Made by a program: the position numbers and the translations under genes
The notes under the pieces: model-generated
Told to the model about the DNA's origin: nothing
What the model saw: the letters and a program-made list of their open reading frames with translations, nothing else
The model's database searches: none
In this document: positions 1-9,025 of the stretch, piece after piece
How positions within the stretch are numbered: the first letter of the stretch is position 1
How the letters are laid out: each line of letters starts with the position of its first letter
Assembly (NCBI RefSeq): GCF_000213555.1
Contig: NZ_GL891994.1
Coordinates: 1 to 49,098, forward strand
From: Dysgonomonas gadei ATCC BAA-286
GTDB taxonomy: Bacteria > Bacteroidota > Bacteroidia > Bacteroidales > Dysgonomonadaceae
DNA: 49,098 nucleotides
Direction: 5' to 3'

Positions 1-98
1 AAACCATTGATTTTTCAATTTTTTATCTCCCAAGAAAATCTATCAGGATAAAACTCGACAAGCACCTTTCGTTTTTCTCGTATACCTCTCTCGGTAAG
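1..98 (-). other. Probable rRNA operon leader, cut by the window edge
   Basis: Read on the minus strand, the sequence begins TTTGCATCCGC directly after a near-perfect Bacteroidota promoter and runs off the window without an open reading frame. Such a non-coding transcript start with a strong promoter and a very AT-rich upstream stretch resembles the leader of a 16S-23S-5S operon in this phylum. The 16S gene itself would lie outside the window, so the identity is inference. A contig end at a multicopy rRNA operon would be typical of a short-read assembly. Confidence 0.45.
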
Positions 99-104
99 CG
101 GATG

Positions 105-134
105 CAAAGGTAGTTCTTTTTATTTATTTTGCAA
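105..134 (-). promoter_or_regulatory. Strong housekeeping promoter reading out of the left edge
   Basis: On the minus strand the sequence has TTG at the -33 position (plus 132-134) and TACCTTTG at the -7 position (plus 105-112), separated by exactly 19 bases. This is the Bacteroidota primary sigma factor pattern. The bases upstream (135-180) are rich in A and T like an UP element. It would drive the leader at 98-1. Confidence 0.6.
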
Positions 135-442
135 CACCCAAAGCAAAAAAAACGAATAAAAAAAGACACCTAATAAAACAACAAACTATTAATGAATATT
201 TTATGATGAACAAATTTATTAATAATATTAGAAGATGCCGATCTTTTTAGAATAAATAATTACTCGGATTTGCAATTTAAGTTAATATCGAGAGATAAAA
301 CAAGCTAAATATTCTAACCGAAATAAGTCAATTTATTAATTACAGGAAAGATTTTATGTTTAATTATTCGTCTGCAAAACAAATTCCGGTTTAATTGCGA
401 GGTAACCAAAAGTCGTGAACGCATCTCTTTAAAAGGATAGAC
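135..442. other. Intergenic AT-rich region
   Basis: The stretch separates two divergent transcription units: the outward leader at the left edge and the regulator gene at 520. It is strongly AT-rich with many stop codons in all frames. I see no gene, no long hairpin and no repeat shared with the rest of the window. Confidence 0.6.
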
Positions 443-473
443 TTTGTTTGTTCTTATAGTTTTCTTAAATTTG
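443..473 (+). promoter_or_regulatory. Promoter of the SARP-like regulator gene
   Basis: TTTG at 443-446 and TAAATTTG at 466-473 are separated by 19 bases, a full match to the Bacteroidota promoter consensus. Transcription would start near 480, giving a leader of about 40-55 bases. This supports a start codon at 520 or 535 for the gene downstream. Confidence 0.6.
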
Positions 474-519
474 TTTTCATTTTAATTGTATAAAGTGAGT
501 AGTCTTGGCTAAGTTAAAT

Positions 520-3042
520 ATGTCTGGTAAATTTATGAAGTTATATCTATCTATATTCTTTGGAGTTATATTTACATTAAGCTGCTATGCACAAGGTTTG
601 CAGTTTCAGGGAAATGATAAATTAATAGAAGACCGTACTTCATATTCTGTGTTCGACAAAGAAATACCAACCTTTAAGAACAGCTTCTCCATTCGTTTCG
701 AAATATCAATTCTACAATTTAACAGTTTTGGCTATATATTCCGCTTAAAGGACAAGGATACCAACAAAACATATAACTTAACCTATACTTACAAAGACGA
801 CAAAAACAGTTTCTTTAAATTCAACGCGGAGGGTATAGATAACCTGATTTCCATAGAGTTGCCTAATAACATATTAGGTAACCACCAATGGCAGACTGTT
901 TCTGTCACTTTTCTATTGAATGACAACAAATTACTTATATCTATAAACGACAAAGAATACACAGTAAATAATCCCGGCTTACCAAAACAGTTTCACCCTC
1001 AAATATTTTTTGGGAAAAGTGATCATATTGTTGATGTACCGGTTTTCGCTTTACGCAATCTGGAGGTTGAAAACGATAATAAACTATTGCGCTTTCCTCT
1101 AAAAGAAAGCGATGGCGAAAATGTACATGACTGGCAAGGTAAAGTTATAGGACATGTATCCAATCCTGTTTGGCTTATAAATACTGCGTATTATTGGAAA
1201 CACCGCTACACATATAAATCGGAAACAGTAGGCGGAGTTAATTATGATGAATCCAAACAAAATATATTATTCTTTAATACCGATTCCCTCTCTTCATTCG
1301 ATCTTCGAACAAACAATGTATTGATCAAAAAATATGCGAACAAACTACCTGTAGATATACAGCTCGGCACCAGTTTTGTCGATGATAAAGAAGACAAGCT
1401 ATATATATATGAAGTTAATAATCTACCGATAGGAAATACTACAATTGCTTCACTTAACTTAGAAAATACAACATGGAAATCTGTAAGCACAGCATATTTG
1501 CCCATGCAACTCCACCATCATAATGGATATTATGACACGGAAAACAAAAGATATATTATTTTTGGCGGATTCGGCAATCAAAAATATAACAAGGAATTCC
1601 TTTCATTTAATATAGAGAAAAGCAAATGGGATACGTTGATCTTTAATGGGGATAAGATTATGCCCCGTTATTTTTCCGGTATGGCCAGTTTTAAATCAAA
1701 AAATCAGCTTTTCATCTTTGGCGGGATGGGAAATGAATCCGGGGATCAAACCATCGGGCGAAGCTATTTATACGATTTATACCAAGTGGATCTGGATAGC
1801 AAAAACATTAAAAAATTATGGAATTTGTCATGGCAACCGGAAAATATTGTTCCTACCCGGAATATGATTATGCTCAACGATTCATGTTTCTATACATTAT
1901 GCTATCCTGAGCACAAACCCAATTCCTACCTGCAATTATATCGGTTTTCCTTAAAAAACGGAAGTTACACAATACTAGGCGACTCGATTCCTATACTTTC
2001 GGAGAAAATACCAACAAATGCAAATCTATACTTCAATCATAAACTTAAAGAATTTTATTGTACAGTTCAGGAATTTCAGGATAACGGTTCGTCCGTTACC
2101 CGCTTCTATTCGTTAGCTTATCCCTCTATAAACAAAACCGAACTGACAACATACAGTACCCCCCAATCCGTTATAAACACATGGTTCTGGCTTGTTATTT
2201 TTTTACTTTTGACAGGTTTGTTTACCACTCTGATTTACTATAAAAAGAGAAATAAAAAGATACAGATCACGGCTTCAGAGAAAGAAGAAATTTCCATTCC
2301 GGTCAAACCTAATATAGAAATAAAAGATAAAGCAAATGCTATTTATCTTTTCGGTGAGTTCACCGTATATGATAAAAACGGACGGGATATTACATATATG
2401 TTCAGTGCCAGGCTCAAGCAGGCATTTCTGCTCATATTGGGACATAGTCTAAAAGATGGCATTTCATCACAACAATTCAGCGAGGCTTTATGGCCCGACC
2501 GCTCTGAATTTAATGTAAAGAATCTCCGGAATGTTACACTAAATCATCTGAGGAAGATTCTTTCGGACTTAAATGGCATTGACTTGCTTTTTGATAAAGG
2601 ATATTTCAAAATTGAGCTAACCGATGATTGTTTTTGCGACTGCTTCCTTTTCGAACAACTAATTCATTCAGAAAATAATATAAAAAGTAACTCTCAATTA
2701 ATAGAAGTCCTAATTCGCGGCAAATTTCTGAAATCATCAGACGATACGCAGCTAGATTCTTTTAAGGAAAGAATAGAAGCCCAAATCCGGTCAATACTAC
2801 CCATTTATATAGAGAAAGCATACGATAGTCAGAATTACATTCATACGATTCATCTTTCAGAAGTTCTGTTTATAACAGACCCTCTGAATGAAAAAGCTTT
2901 GTATTATCTGATAAATTCCTTGAATAATCTGAAACAAACAGAAGAAGCTAAAAAAAAATATGCATTATTTGCAATTGAATATAAGAAAGAAAATAAACAA
3001 GATTTGCCTTACACATTCTCTTCTATTCTAAAGAAAGACTAA
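520..3042 (+). CDS. Membrane-spanning regulator: LamG-like and Kelch sensor, SARP-like DNA-binding domain
   Basis: This is probably a one-component regulator spanning the inner membrane. From the ATG at 520 (840 residues) a signal sequence ends in LSCYAQ. A beta-rich LamG-like region follows to about residue 230, then a Kelch-type propeller with clear IFGGFG and IFGGMG repeats. One membrane helix lies near 553-575 (WFWLVIFLLLTGLF). The cytoplasmic part, from about 606, starts LFGEFTVYDKNG and contains SEALWPD and NLRNVTLNHLRKIL, the winged-helix pattern of SARP/OmpR-type activators, followed by a helical TPR-like tail (bacterial activator domain). A TTG at 505 and an ATG at 535 are alternative starts; 535 also gives a good signal peptide. 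It precedes a LamG lipoprotein and a SusCD pair, so it likely senses their substrate and activates that operon. The domain reading is firm; the ligand and the target are inference. Confidence 0.8.
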   Translation: MSGKFMKLYLSIFFGVIFTLSCYAQGLQFQGNDKLIEDRTSYSVFDKEIPTFKNSFSIRFEISILQFNSFGYIFRLKDKDTNKTYNLTYTYKDDKNSFFKFNAEGIDNLISIELPNNILGNHQWQTVSVTFLLNDNKLLISINDKEYTVNNPGLPKQFHPQIFFGKSDHIVDVPVFALRNLEVENDNKLLRFPLKESDGENVHDWQGKVIGHVSNPVWLINTAYYWKHRYTYKSETVGGVNYDESKQNILFFNTDSLSSFDLRTNNVLIKKYANKLPVDIQLGTSFVDDKEDKLYIYEVNNLPIGNTTIASLNLENTTWKSVSTAYLPMQLHHHNGYYDTENKRYIIFGGFGNQKYNKEFLSFNIEKSKWDTLIFNGDKIMPRYFSGMASFKSKNQLFIFGGMGNESGDQTIGRSYLYDLYQVDLDSKNIKKLWNLSWQPENIVPTRNMIMLNDSCFYTLCYPEHKPNSYLQLYRFSLKNGSYTILGDSIPILSEKIPTNANLYFNHKLKEFYCTVQEFQDNGSSVTRFYSLAYPSINKTELTTYSTPQSVINTWFWLVIFLLLTGLFTTLIYYKKRNKKIQITASEKEEISIPVKPNIEIKDKANAIYLFGEFTVYDKNGRDITYMFSARLKQAFLLILGHSLKDGISSQQFSEALWPDRSEFNVKNLRNVTLNHLRKILSDLNGIDLLFDKGYFKIELTDDCFCDCFLFEQLIHSENNIKSNSQLIEVLIRGKFLKSSDDTQLDSFKERIEAQIRSILPIYIEKAYDSQNYIHTIHLSEVLFITDPLNEKALYYLINSLNNLKQTEEAKKKYALFAIEYKKENKQDLPYTFSSILKKD

Positions 3043-3110
3043 GTGTGCAGGCCTTGTCATTTTAACATCTAAACGTCCGATTAATAAAAAAGTCTGGCGT
3101 CTTAAGCCAC

Positions 3111-3132
3111 TTTTAACCCCCTTTTAACCCCC
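3111..3132 (+). repeat. Tandem 11-bp direct repeat, candidate activator operator
   Basis: The 11-mer TTTTAACCCCC occurs twice back to back (3111-3121 and 3122-3132). The second copy covers the place where the -33 element of the promoter at 3151 should be, and no TTTG is present there. Direct repeats with an 11-bp period next to the core promoter are how SARP-family activators bind DNA, and the gene just upstream encodes a SARP-like domain. The match of regulator and site is inference. Confidence 0.55.
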
Positions 3133-3150
3133 TTTATATTTACCAAATAA

Positions 3151-3158
3151 TACTTTTG
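3151..3158 (+). promoter_or_regulatory. -7 element of the LamG-SusCD operon promoter
   Basis: TACTTTTG matches the TAnnTTTG -7 consensus. The expected -33 position (3128-3131) is AT-free and falls inside the direct repeat, so this promoter looks activator-dependent. The leader to the ATG at 3256 would be about 90 bases. Confidence 0.5.
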
Positions 3159-3255
3159 TGAAGATTCGGAAATATCTTATCAGACACATTCCGCAATCTT
3201 CTCAAAACAAACAGTATTAATTTTTAATAAGTAATAACCTTAAATTTTTATTATC

Positions 3256-4335
3256 ATGAATTTTTTTGATAAAAGAAAAAATCCGGGGATGAAGATTAGT
3301 TTTTTGCTGCTCGTCTTTTTTATTGCATTTTCATGCTCTGACAAAAAAGACAATGTCGCAGATATTAATCTAGATTGCCTATATAGTCATCTTTCGGATA
3401 TGCAGAATATGCTGGATACTGCCAAAATAGGCACAGAAGACGGAACCTTCCCTAAGGAAAATGCGAACAATCTGTTACAAGCTATCGAAGACCTTAAAAC
3501 AGGTATTTCGAAAGCTAAAGCCGGAATGTTTGTTCTACAATTCGAGATCGACAATTATTGTGTAGCATCGGACAAAGCTATAGCTGAATTTATGAATTCC
3601 TACCAGATGACACTCCCTGCGGGATCAGCTGGTGAATTACTTGTATTCGGTATCGATAAAAAAGGATATATCGATTTTGGCGAATCTGCCGCCTATGGAG
3701 GTTCCAACACATTTACTGTTGAGAGCTGGCTCAAGTATGATGCTAATTTCTTCGAATTTGCCATAGGTGATTTCATCGCCACATTCAGCCATGATGGTAA
3801 CGGAGTGAAGCAAGGATGGATGATAAACTTTATGGGATCTAATCTCCGTATGACAATGGGGATGGGACCACAACAAGACCGGGTACTGGAGTGGGGCAAA
3901 GCATATCCGGAAACTTACGGACAATGGATGCACCTGGCTGCTGTATACGACGAAAGTGCAGCAAGTGAACAGCTGAAGATGTATATCAACGGAGAACTGT
4001 TCTTTAGCAAAACAAATGATATATATGATGGTGCAACATTACAAAAATATCAGCCAAATACACGCAATCTGAAAATGTATGCATTCATGGAACCCGAAGA
4101 TAATAATCGTTGTATGACCGGTTACATGAAGAAGTTCAGATTATGGAGCAAGGCTAAAACTCAAACGGAAATACAGACATTAATGAATTCGGATGTAACA
4201 GGAACAGAAGCCAACCTGACTTGCGCATGGGATTTTACTATCGTACCTGCAGATAATACTAACATTCCTGATAAAACAGGCAAACACACGGCCAAACTTG
4301 TCGGATCATACAAATGGAAGCCTGTAGCTCAATAA
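3256..4335 (+). CDS. LamG (concanavalin-like) surface lipoprotein
   Basis: A signal peptide ends in the lipobox FFIAFSC, with the lipidated Cys at about residue 27; an ATG at 3289 would give a shorter leader. Residues 35-120 are helical. They may correspond to the uncharacterised Bacteroides domain DUF4972, which I recall from similar proteins but cannot test. From about residue 130 the chain is a LamG-type jelly roll: IDFGESAAYGGSNTFTVESWLKYD is split here as IDFGESAAYGG and FTVESWLKYD, followed by WMHLAAVYDES and the C-terminal KKFRLWSKAKT and WDFTI. Such domains bind glycans or proteins. It is the first gene of the operon, 26 bases before the SusC gene, so it is likely an accessory surface binding protein. 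The substrate is unknown. Confidence 0.72.
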   Translation: MNFFDKRKNPGMKISFLLLVFFIAFSCSDKKDNVADINLDCLYSHLSDMQNMLDTAKIGTEDGTFPKENANNLLQAIEDLKTGISKAKAGMFVLQFEIDNYCVASDKAIAEFMNSYQMTLPAGSAGELLVFGIDKKGYIDFGESAAYGGSNTFTVESWLKYDANFFEFAIGDFIATFSHDGNGVKQGWMINFMGSNLRMTMGMGPQQDRVLEWGKAYPETYGQWMHLAAVYDESAASEQLKMYINGELFFSKTNDIYDGATLQKYQPNTRNLKMYAFMEPEDNNRCMTGYMKKFRLWSKAKTQTEIQTLMNSDVTGTEANLTCAWDFTIVPADNTNIPDKTGKHTAKLVGSYKWKPVAQ

Positions 4336-4361
4336 TCTAATATTTATAAAAAACAATTACT

Positions 4362-7352
4362 ATGAATCGAAATATATTCACTAAAGTATGCATATTGCTT
4401 ATACTTATTCTTAGCTGCTATTCTACAGAGGTCTTTGCTCAAAGCAACACCATAGCAGTAAAAGGAACTGTAAAAGACCGCATGAAAGAACCTCTGACTG
4501 GAGCGAGTATAGTCATTGAAGGTGCTACAACCGGAACGCTTGCTGATATAGACGGTAACTTCGAATTAAATGTAACTGAAGGTAAAACGATAGTTGTCTC
4601 ATACCTGGGTTTTATTCCTCAAAAATTTATTATTTCAAAAGCTATCAACCTAAACATAGAACTGGAAGAGGATAGCCAGCAATTGAAAGAAACTATTGTT
4701 TTCGGTTACGGAACAATGGAAAAGAAAGACCTTACAGGTTCAATTCAGAGTCTGGATAATAAAGAATTGATGAAAGCGATGACGGTCAATGTAACCGAAG
4801 CCCTGAACGGCCGCGTAAGTGGTGTATTGGTTAATAAAACCTCGAACCGTCCGGGTGCGAACATGAGCATCCAGATACGTGGGGTAAACTCATTCAATTT
4901 CTCTAACGAACCCCTTTTTGTTATTGACGGTGTACCATCACAATCGGGGATGAAACATTTGAACAGTGCCGACATCGAATCTATCGATATACTGAAAGAT
5001 GCATCTTCTTCCGCAATATATGGGTCGAGAGGAGCTAACGGGGTTGTTATTATAACAACTAAGGGTGCTAATAAAAGGCCTGGATTCAATGTCGAATATA
5101 ATGGGTCTGTCGGAGTAAAAACACCAACCCGGATACCCGATATGATAGGGAATAAAGGTAATGGCATGGAGTATGTCGATTACAGAATCGCCTTGTGGAA
5201 AAAGAAATATGGAGATTCTTCCCTGATGCGTCCCGATTTCCTTACTGCTGACGAAAAGCGCAGGATTAAATATGGAGAATATTACGACTGGCTGCGTGAG
5301 CTGTCTGACGAGTCTATTGTTACCAGTCATAATATAAGTGCCTCCGGCAGTTCAGACAAAGTGTCCTATACTTTTGGTTTGGGATATCTCAAAGACGATG
5401 GTATGATAGGTAATGAAAGTTTCGAACGTATTACAGCGAATATAGGTTTGGAATATCGTATGTCGGATAGGTTCAAGATGGGAATGAACAGCTATATATC
5501 ATTCAATAAAACAAATCATGGAGCCGATGACGCTTTAGTAAATGCATATTTCCTGCCTCCGATTGTTAGCCCATACGGTTATGATGGTGAATATACTTTC
5601 AATGTACAGCCTACATCCAGTAAGATAAATCCGTTTGTGCAGATTGAGAATAATAAAAAAGAAACAGAAGCGCGTTATACCAACTTCTCAGGCTTTCTTG
5701 AATTCCTGCCCATCAAAGATCTCTCTCTGAAATCACAGATAGCTGTACAATATGACAACGATGTATACGGAGAATGGATAGGAACATATACACAGGCCAA
5801 ACAAGGGGTAAGCGATCCGGATGCCTTCAGAAGAGAAGGTGTAAACCTTAACTATGTATGGGATAACATCGCAACCTATAACAAAACATTCAATGACATA
5901 CATAAATTAAATGTAATAGGGCTCTTCAGTGCTCAGAAGGATACACATAAAGGTTCTGAAATGAAAGGTGTTGGATTGCCTTATCAGTCAGACTGGCATG
6001 CCCTTGAAACTGCAGACCAGATAACAGGAGCTAAAAGCTATTACTGGGAATCATCCATGCTTTCTGTTATGGGGCGCGTAAATTATACATTAAAAGACAG
6101 ATACTTATTGACAGCAACCGGTCGTTACGATGGGTCTTCCCGCTTAGCTACAGGAAACCAATGGGGTTTTATGCCCTCATTCGCTTTGGGTTGGAGACTC
6201 AGCGAAGAAGAATTTATGAAAAGTGCAGACTGGCTCAGTAACCTGAAACTACGCGTAAGCTGGGGTAAAAGTGGAAACAACAATATAAATTACGATATAA
6301 CAAAGAGTAAGCTCGATCTTAGCAAATATACATTTGGTTCTACAGGTCAAAATGGTTTCGGACTAAGCGATACCAAGGGCAACAGTAACCTGAAATGGGA
6401 AATGATGTCGGAATGGAACTATGGATTGGATTTCGGAATACTCAACAACAGGGTAAGTGCAACAATAGATATATACAACCGACTGACAGAAGACCTTATA
6501 TTCGCTCGCTCGGTAGCCAGCATAAACGGGTATTCTTCTATCCTCGAAAATATAGGAAGTACTACAAATAAAGGGATTGAAATAGGGCTAAACACTGTGA
6601 ATATCTCCACATCCGATTTTTCATGGAGAACAAATGCTACATTCTCACTTAACAGGAACAAGATCAAGGAACTATATGGGACAGGTGAAGATGATCTGGC
6701 AAACCGTTGGTTTATAGGACAACCTATCAGCGTGATATACGATTTCGAAAAGGTAGGCATCTGGCAGGAAGACGAAAAAGCCGAAGCTGCCAAATATGGT
6801 CAGGTTCCCGGACATATACATGTAAAAGATCTTGATAACAATGGTGTATTGGATGAACGCGATTACAAAGTATTAGGGACACCCTCCCCTGACTGGACTA
6901 TGGGTATAACAAATACATTTACATATAAGAACTGGGATATGTCTATATACATGTATGGCCGCTATGGAGGTATGTACGACGACGGCTTCACATATATGTT
7001 TACAGCATGGGACAATGAGCACTGGAACAAACTGGATGTAAAATACTGGACCCCTGAGAATCGTAGCAATGACTACCCTCAGGTGGGTGCCCAATCATAC
7101 TACACACAGGTTTTAGGGAAAATATCTGGTTCATTCCTGAAAATCCAAAACATAACACTAGGTTATACATTACCAGGTAATATATTGAAAAAATCTGGCC
7201 TAAAGAATGCCCGTGTATATGGAGCTGTTCAAAATCCGTTCACATTTACTTCATATAAAGGTCCGGATCCTGAAACTATCGGAGAGAATGCATATACGCA
7301 ATTATCTCTTTATCCAATGACATTTACCTTAGGCGTAAACATTTCATTCTAA
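4362..7352 (+). CDS. SusC/RagA-type TonB-linked outer membrane receptor
   Basis: This is the importing pore of the locus: a TonB-driven beta-barrel that takes up oligosaccharides bound by its SusD partner. After a signal peptide ending in VFAQ come a carboxypeptidase-regulatory-like domain (about 30-115, with GASIVIEGATTGTLADIDGNF) and a plug beginning near IVFGYGTMEKKDLTGSI. The plug includes PLFVIDGVPS and ILKDASSSAIYGSRGANGVVIITTKG, the SusC signature. The barrel ends in an aromatic-terminated strand (LGVNISF). At 996 residues it is full length. It is 12 bases upstream of the SusD gene, so the two are surely co-transcribed. Confidence 0.95.
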   Translation: MNRNIFTKVCILLILILSCYSTEVFAQSNTIAVKGTVKDRMKEPLTGASIVIEGATTGTLADIDGNFELNVTEGKTIVVSYLGFIPQKFIISKAINLNIELEEDSQQLKETIVFGYGTMEKKDLTGSIQSLDNKELMKAMTVNVTEALNGRVSGVLVNKTSNRPGANMSIQIRGVNSFNFSNEPLFVIDGVPSQSGMKHLNSADIESIDILKDASSSAIYGSRGANGVVIITTKGANKRPGFNVEYNGSVGVKTPTRIPDMIGNKGNGMEYVDYRIALWKKKYGDSSLMRPDFLTADEKRRIKYGEYYDWLRELSDESIVTSHNISASGSSDKVSYTFGLGYLKDDGMIGNESFERITANIGLEYRMSDRFKMGMNSYISFNKTNHGADDALVNAYFLPPIVSPYGYDGEYTFNVQPTSSKINPFVQIENNKKETEARYTNFSGFLEFLPIKDLSLKSQIAVQYDNDVYGEWIGTYTQAKQGVSDPDAFRREGVNLNYVWDNIATYNKTFNDIHKLNVIGLFSAQKDTHKGSEMKGVGLPYQSDWHALETADQITGAKSYYWESSMLSVMGRVNYTLKDRYLLTATGRYDGSSRLATGNQWGFMPSFALGWRLSEEEFMKSADWLSNLKLRVSWGKSGNNNINYDITKSKLDLSKYTFGSTGQNGFGLSDTKGNSNLKWEMMSEWNYGLDFGILNNRVSATIDIYNRLTEDLIFARSVASINGYSSILENIGSTTNKGIEIGLNTVNISTSDFSWRTNATFSLNRNKIKELYGTGEDDLANRWFIGQPISVIYDFEKVGIWQEDEKAEAAKYGQVPGHIHVKDLDNNGVLDERDYKVLGTPSPDWTMGITNTFTYKNWDMSIYMYGRYGGMYDDGFTYMFTAWDNEHWNKLDVKYWTPENRSNDYPQVGAQSYYTQVLGKISGSFLKIQNITLGYTLPGNILKKSGLKNARVYGAVQNPFTFTSYKGPDPETIGENAYTQLSLYPMTFTLGVNISF

Positions 7353-7364
7353 ATCGAATAACAC

Positions 7365-9011
7365 ATGAAAAAGATATTAAAAACATTAAAATACGGATTA
7401 TTGGCCTGTTCAATAACCTTGGCAGGATGCTCAGATTTCCTCAATTCGGATACGCCGTCTATTATAACTGATGAATATTATAATACAAAACAAGGGCAAG
7501 AGAAACTATTGATCGACATATATTATCGCTACCGTTCAGTATTCAGTACAGGTGAAGTCCAGTATTTCGGTACAGATTTATATATGGCAATTACAGAAAG
7601 CCCTGTGGAAAGAATGTTTAACGGCTATGACAAAACATTCAACTCTACTGCTCCGATAGTGGGAGGATATTGGAAAAACCTTTATAAAATAGTACAGGAA
7701 TCAAATACTTTGCTAACGCGTTGTACCCCTGAAATAGCAGGCAGCGACTACGATGGCATCACTTCGCAAGGTCGGTTTCTCCGTGCACTGGGATATTATT
7801 ATTTAGTAGAAACTTTCGGTGCCGTTCCTTTCTATACAACAGAAAATACAGGCATTATCACAGAAACCGAACGTACTGATGAAAAAATTATCTATAAGTT
7901 TATGATAGATGAATTGGAAGCAATCAAGGGCAAACTGGATATGACCACAAAAGAACCTGGACGTCTTACTAACGCTGCCGTATTGCATCTACTTGGAAAG
8001 TTATACCTGACACGCGCCTACAAGTCCTATGCAGAAACTACAGACTTTTCCAAAGCGGCTTCCACTCTGGATGAATTGATTGAAGCCACATCTCAGCCAT
8101 ATAGTCTTTTAGCAAATTATGGCGATGTATATGACGAAAATAACCAGAACAACTCGGAAGTAATCTGGGCTATTCAATATGGTTCTGATAAGAATTATAT
8201 AGGCAATGGCAACTCTCAACAAAGCCAATTCGGGTTTAATATCACAGCCTTGGAACCCGATATGTTTACAAAAGTTCAGGCCGATTATTCATCCATGAGC
8301 CGTTATTACTGGGTAATACCTAAAGTACATGAACTATTTACCGACCCGGTTGCCGATACCAGATATGATGCTACATTCAAACGCCGGTTCTTAATCAACA
8401 ATCCGGCTAATGCCAAATTCGGTGATTTGGGAATCTATTTCCCTCGCTGGAATGACAATTCAGGAATGGATGAAGGAGCAGTGAAATACTATCCGTTCAA
8501 GTCAGGCAGCGACTACAACTGGTATCCTCAGTCAACAGCTTTACCGATTCTGGCAAATGCTATCGACCGTATGCCCATGATTCAGAAATTTAAAGACACA
8601 AAGATAGATTGGGGCAGTCCGGGTTCGAGAGAAGATGTAGTCTTTCGCTTATCAGACACATACCTGCTTGCAGCAGAAGCTTATTTAGGGGCTGGTAATT
8701 CTTCTCTTGCACTGGAACGTATAAACTCGATCCGAAAAAGAGCAGCTAAAGATGAAAACACGTATGAGCAACAAATGAAATTAAATTCTTTAAACATTAA
8801 TACAATAATGGATGAAAGAGCACGGGAATTACTAGGTGACCATGACAGATGGTTCGACCTGAAACGTACAAATACACTACTTACCCGTGTGAAAGAATAC
8901 AATCCGTTCGTAGCGGCATACGATAACCTAAATGAAAACCATCTGGTCAGACCTATCCCTCAGGATGAAATAAACAAAATAAAAGGGCTCGGTCAAAATA
9001 CAGGATATTAA
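7365..9011 (+). CDS. SusD/RagB-type surface glycan-binding lipoprotein
   Basis: This is the lid and binding partner of the preceding SusC. The lipobox is ITLAGC with the lipidated Cys at residue 22, followed by SDFLNSDTPS. The helical TPR-like SusD core is visible, including GRFLRALGYYYLVETFGAVPFY near the middle and the C-terminal RLSDTYLLAAEAYLGAG and MDERARELLGDHDRWFDLKR motifs. It ends in VRPIPQDEINK, the usual final block. At 548 residues it is complete. Substrate specificity cannot be read from the sequence; the neighbouring GH92 points to mannose-containing glycans. Confidence 0.95.
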   Translation: MKKILKTLKYGLLACSITLAGCSDFLNSDTPSIITDEYYNTKQGQEKLLIDIYYRYRSVFSTGEVQYFGTDLYMAITESPVERMFNGYDKTFNSTAPIVGGYWKNLYKIVQESNTLLTRCTPEIAGSDYDGITSQGRFLRALGYYYLVETFGAVPFYTTENTGIITETERTDEKIIYKFMIDELEAIKGKLDMTTKEPGRLTNAAVLHLLGKLYLTRAYKSYAETTDFSKAASTLDELIEATSQPYSLLANYGDVYDENNQNNSEVIWAIQYGSDKNYIGNGNSQQSQFGFNITALEPDMFTKVQADYSSMSRYYWVIPKVHELFTDPVADTRYDATFKRRFLINNPANAKFGDLGIYFPRWNDNSGMDEGAVKYYPFKSGSDYNWYPQSTALPILANAIDRMPMIQKFKDTKIDWGSPGSREDVVFRLSDTYLLAAEAYLGAGNSSLALERINSIRKRAAKDENTYEQQMKLNSLNINTIMDERARELLGDHDRWFDLKRTNTLLTRVKEYNPFVAAYDNLNENHLVRPIPQDEINKIKGLGQNTGY

Positions 9012-9025
9012 AAAAACACTAAAAT

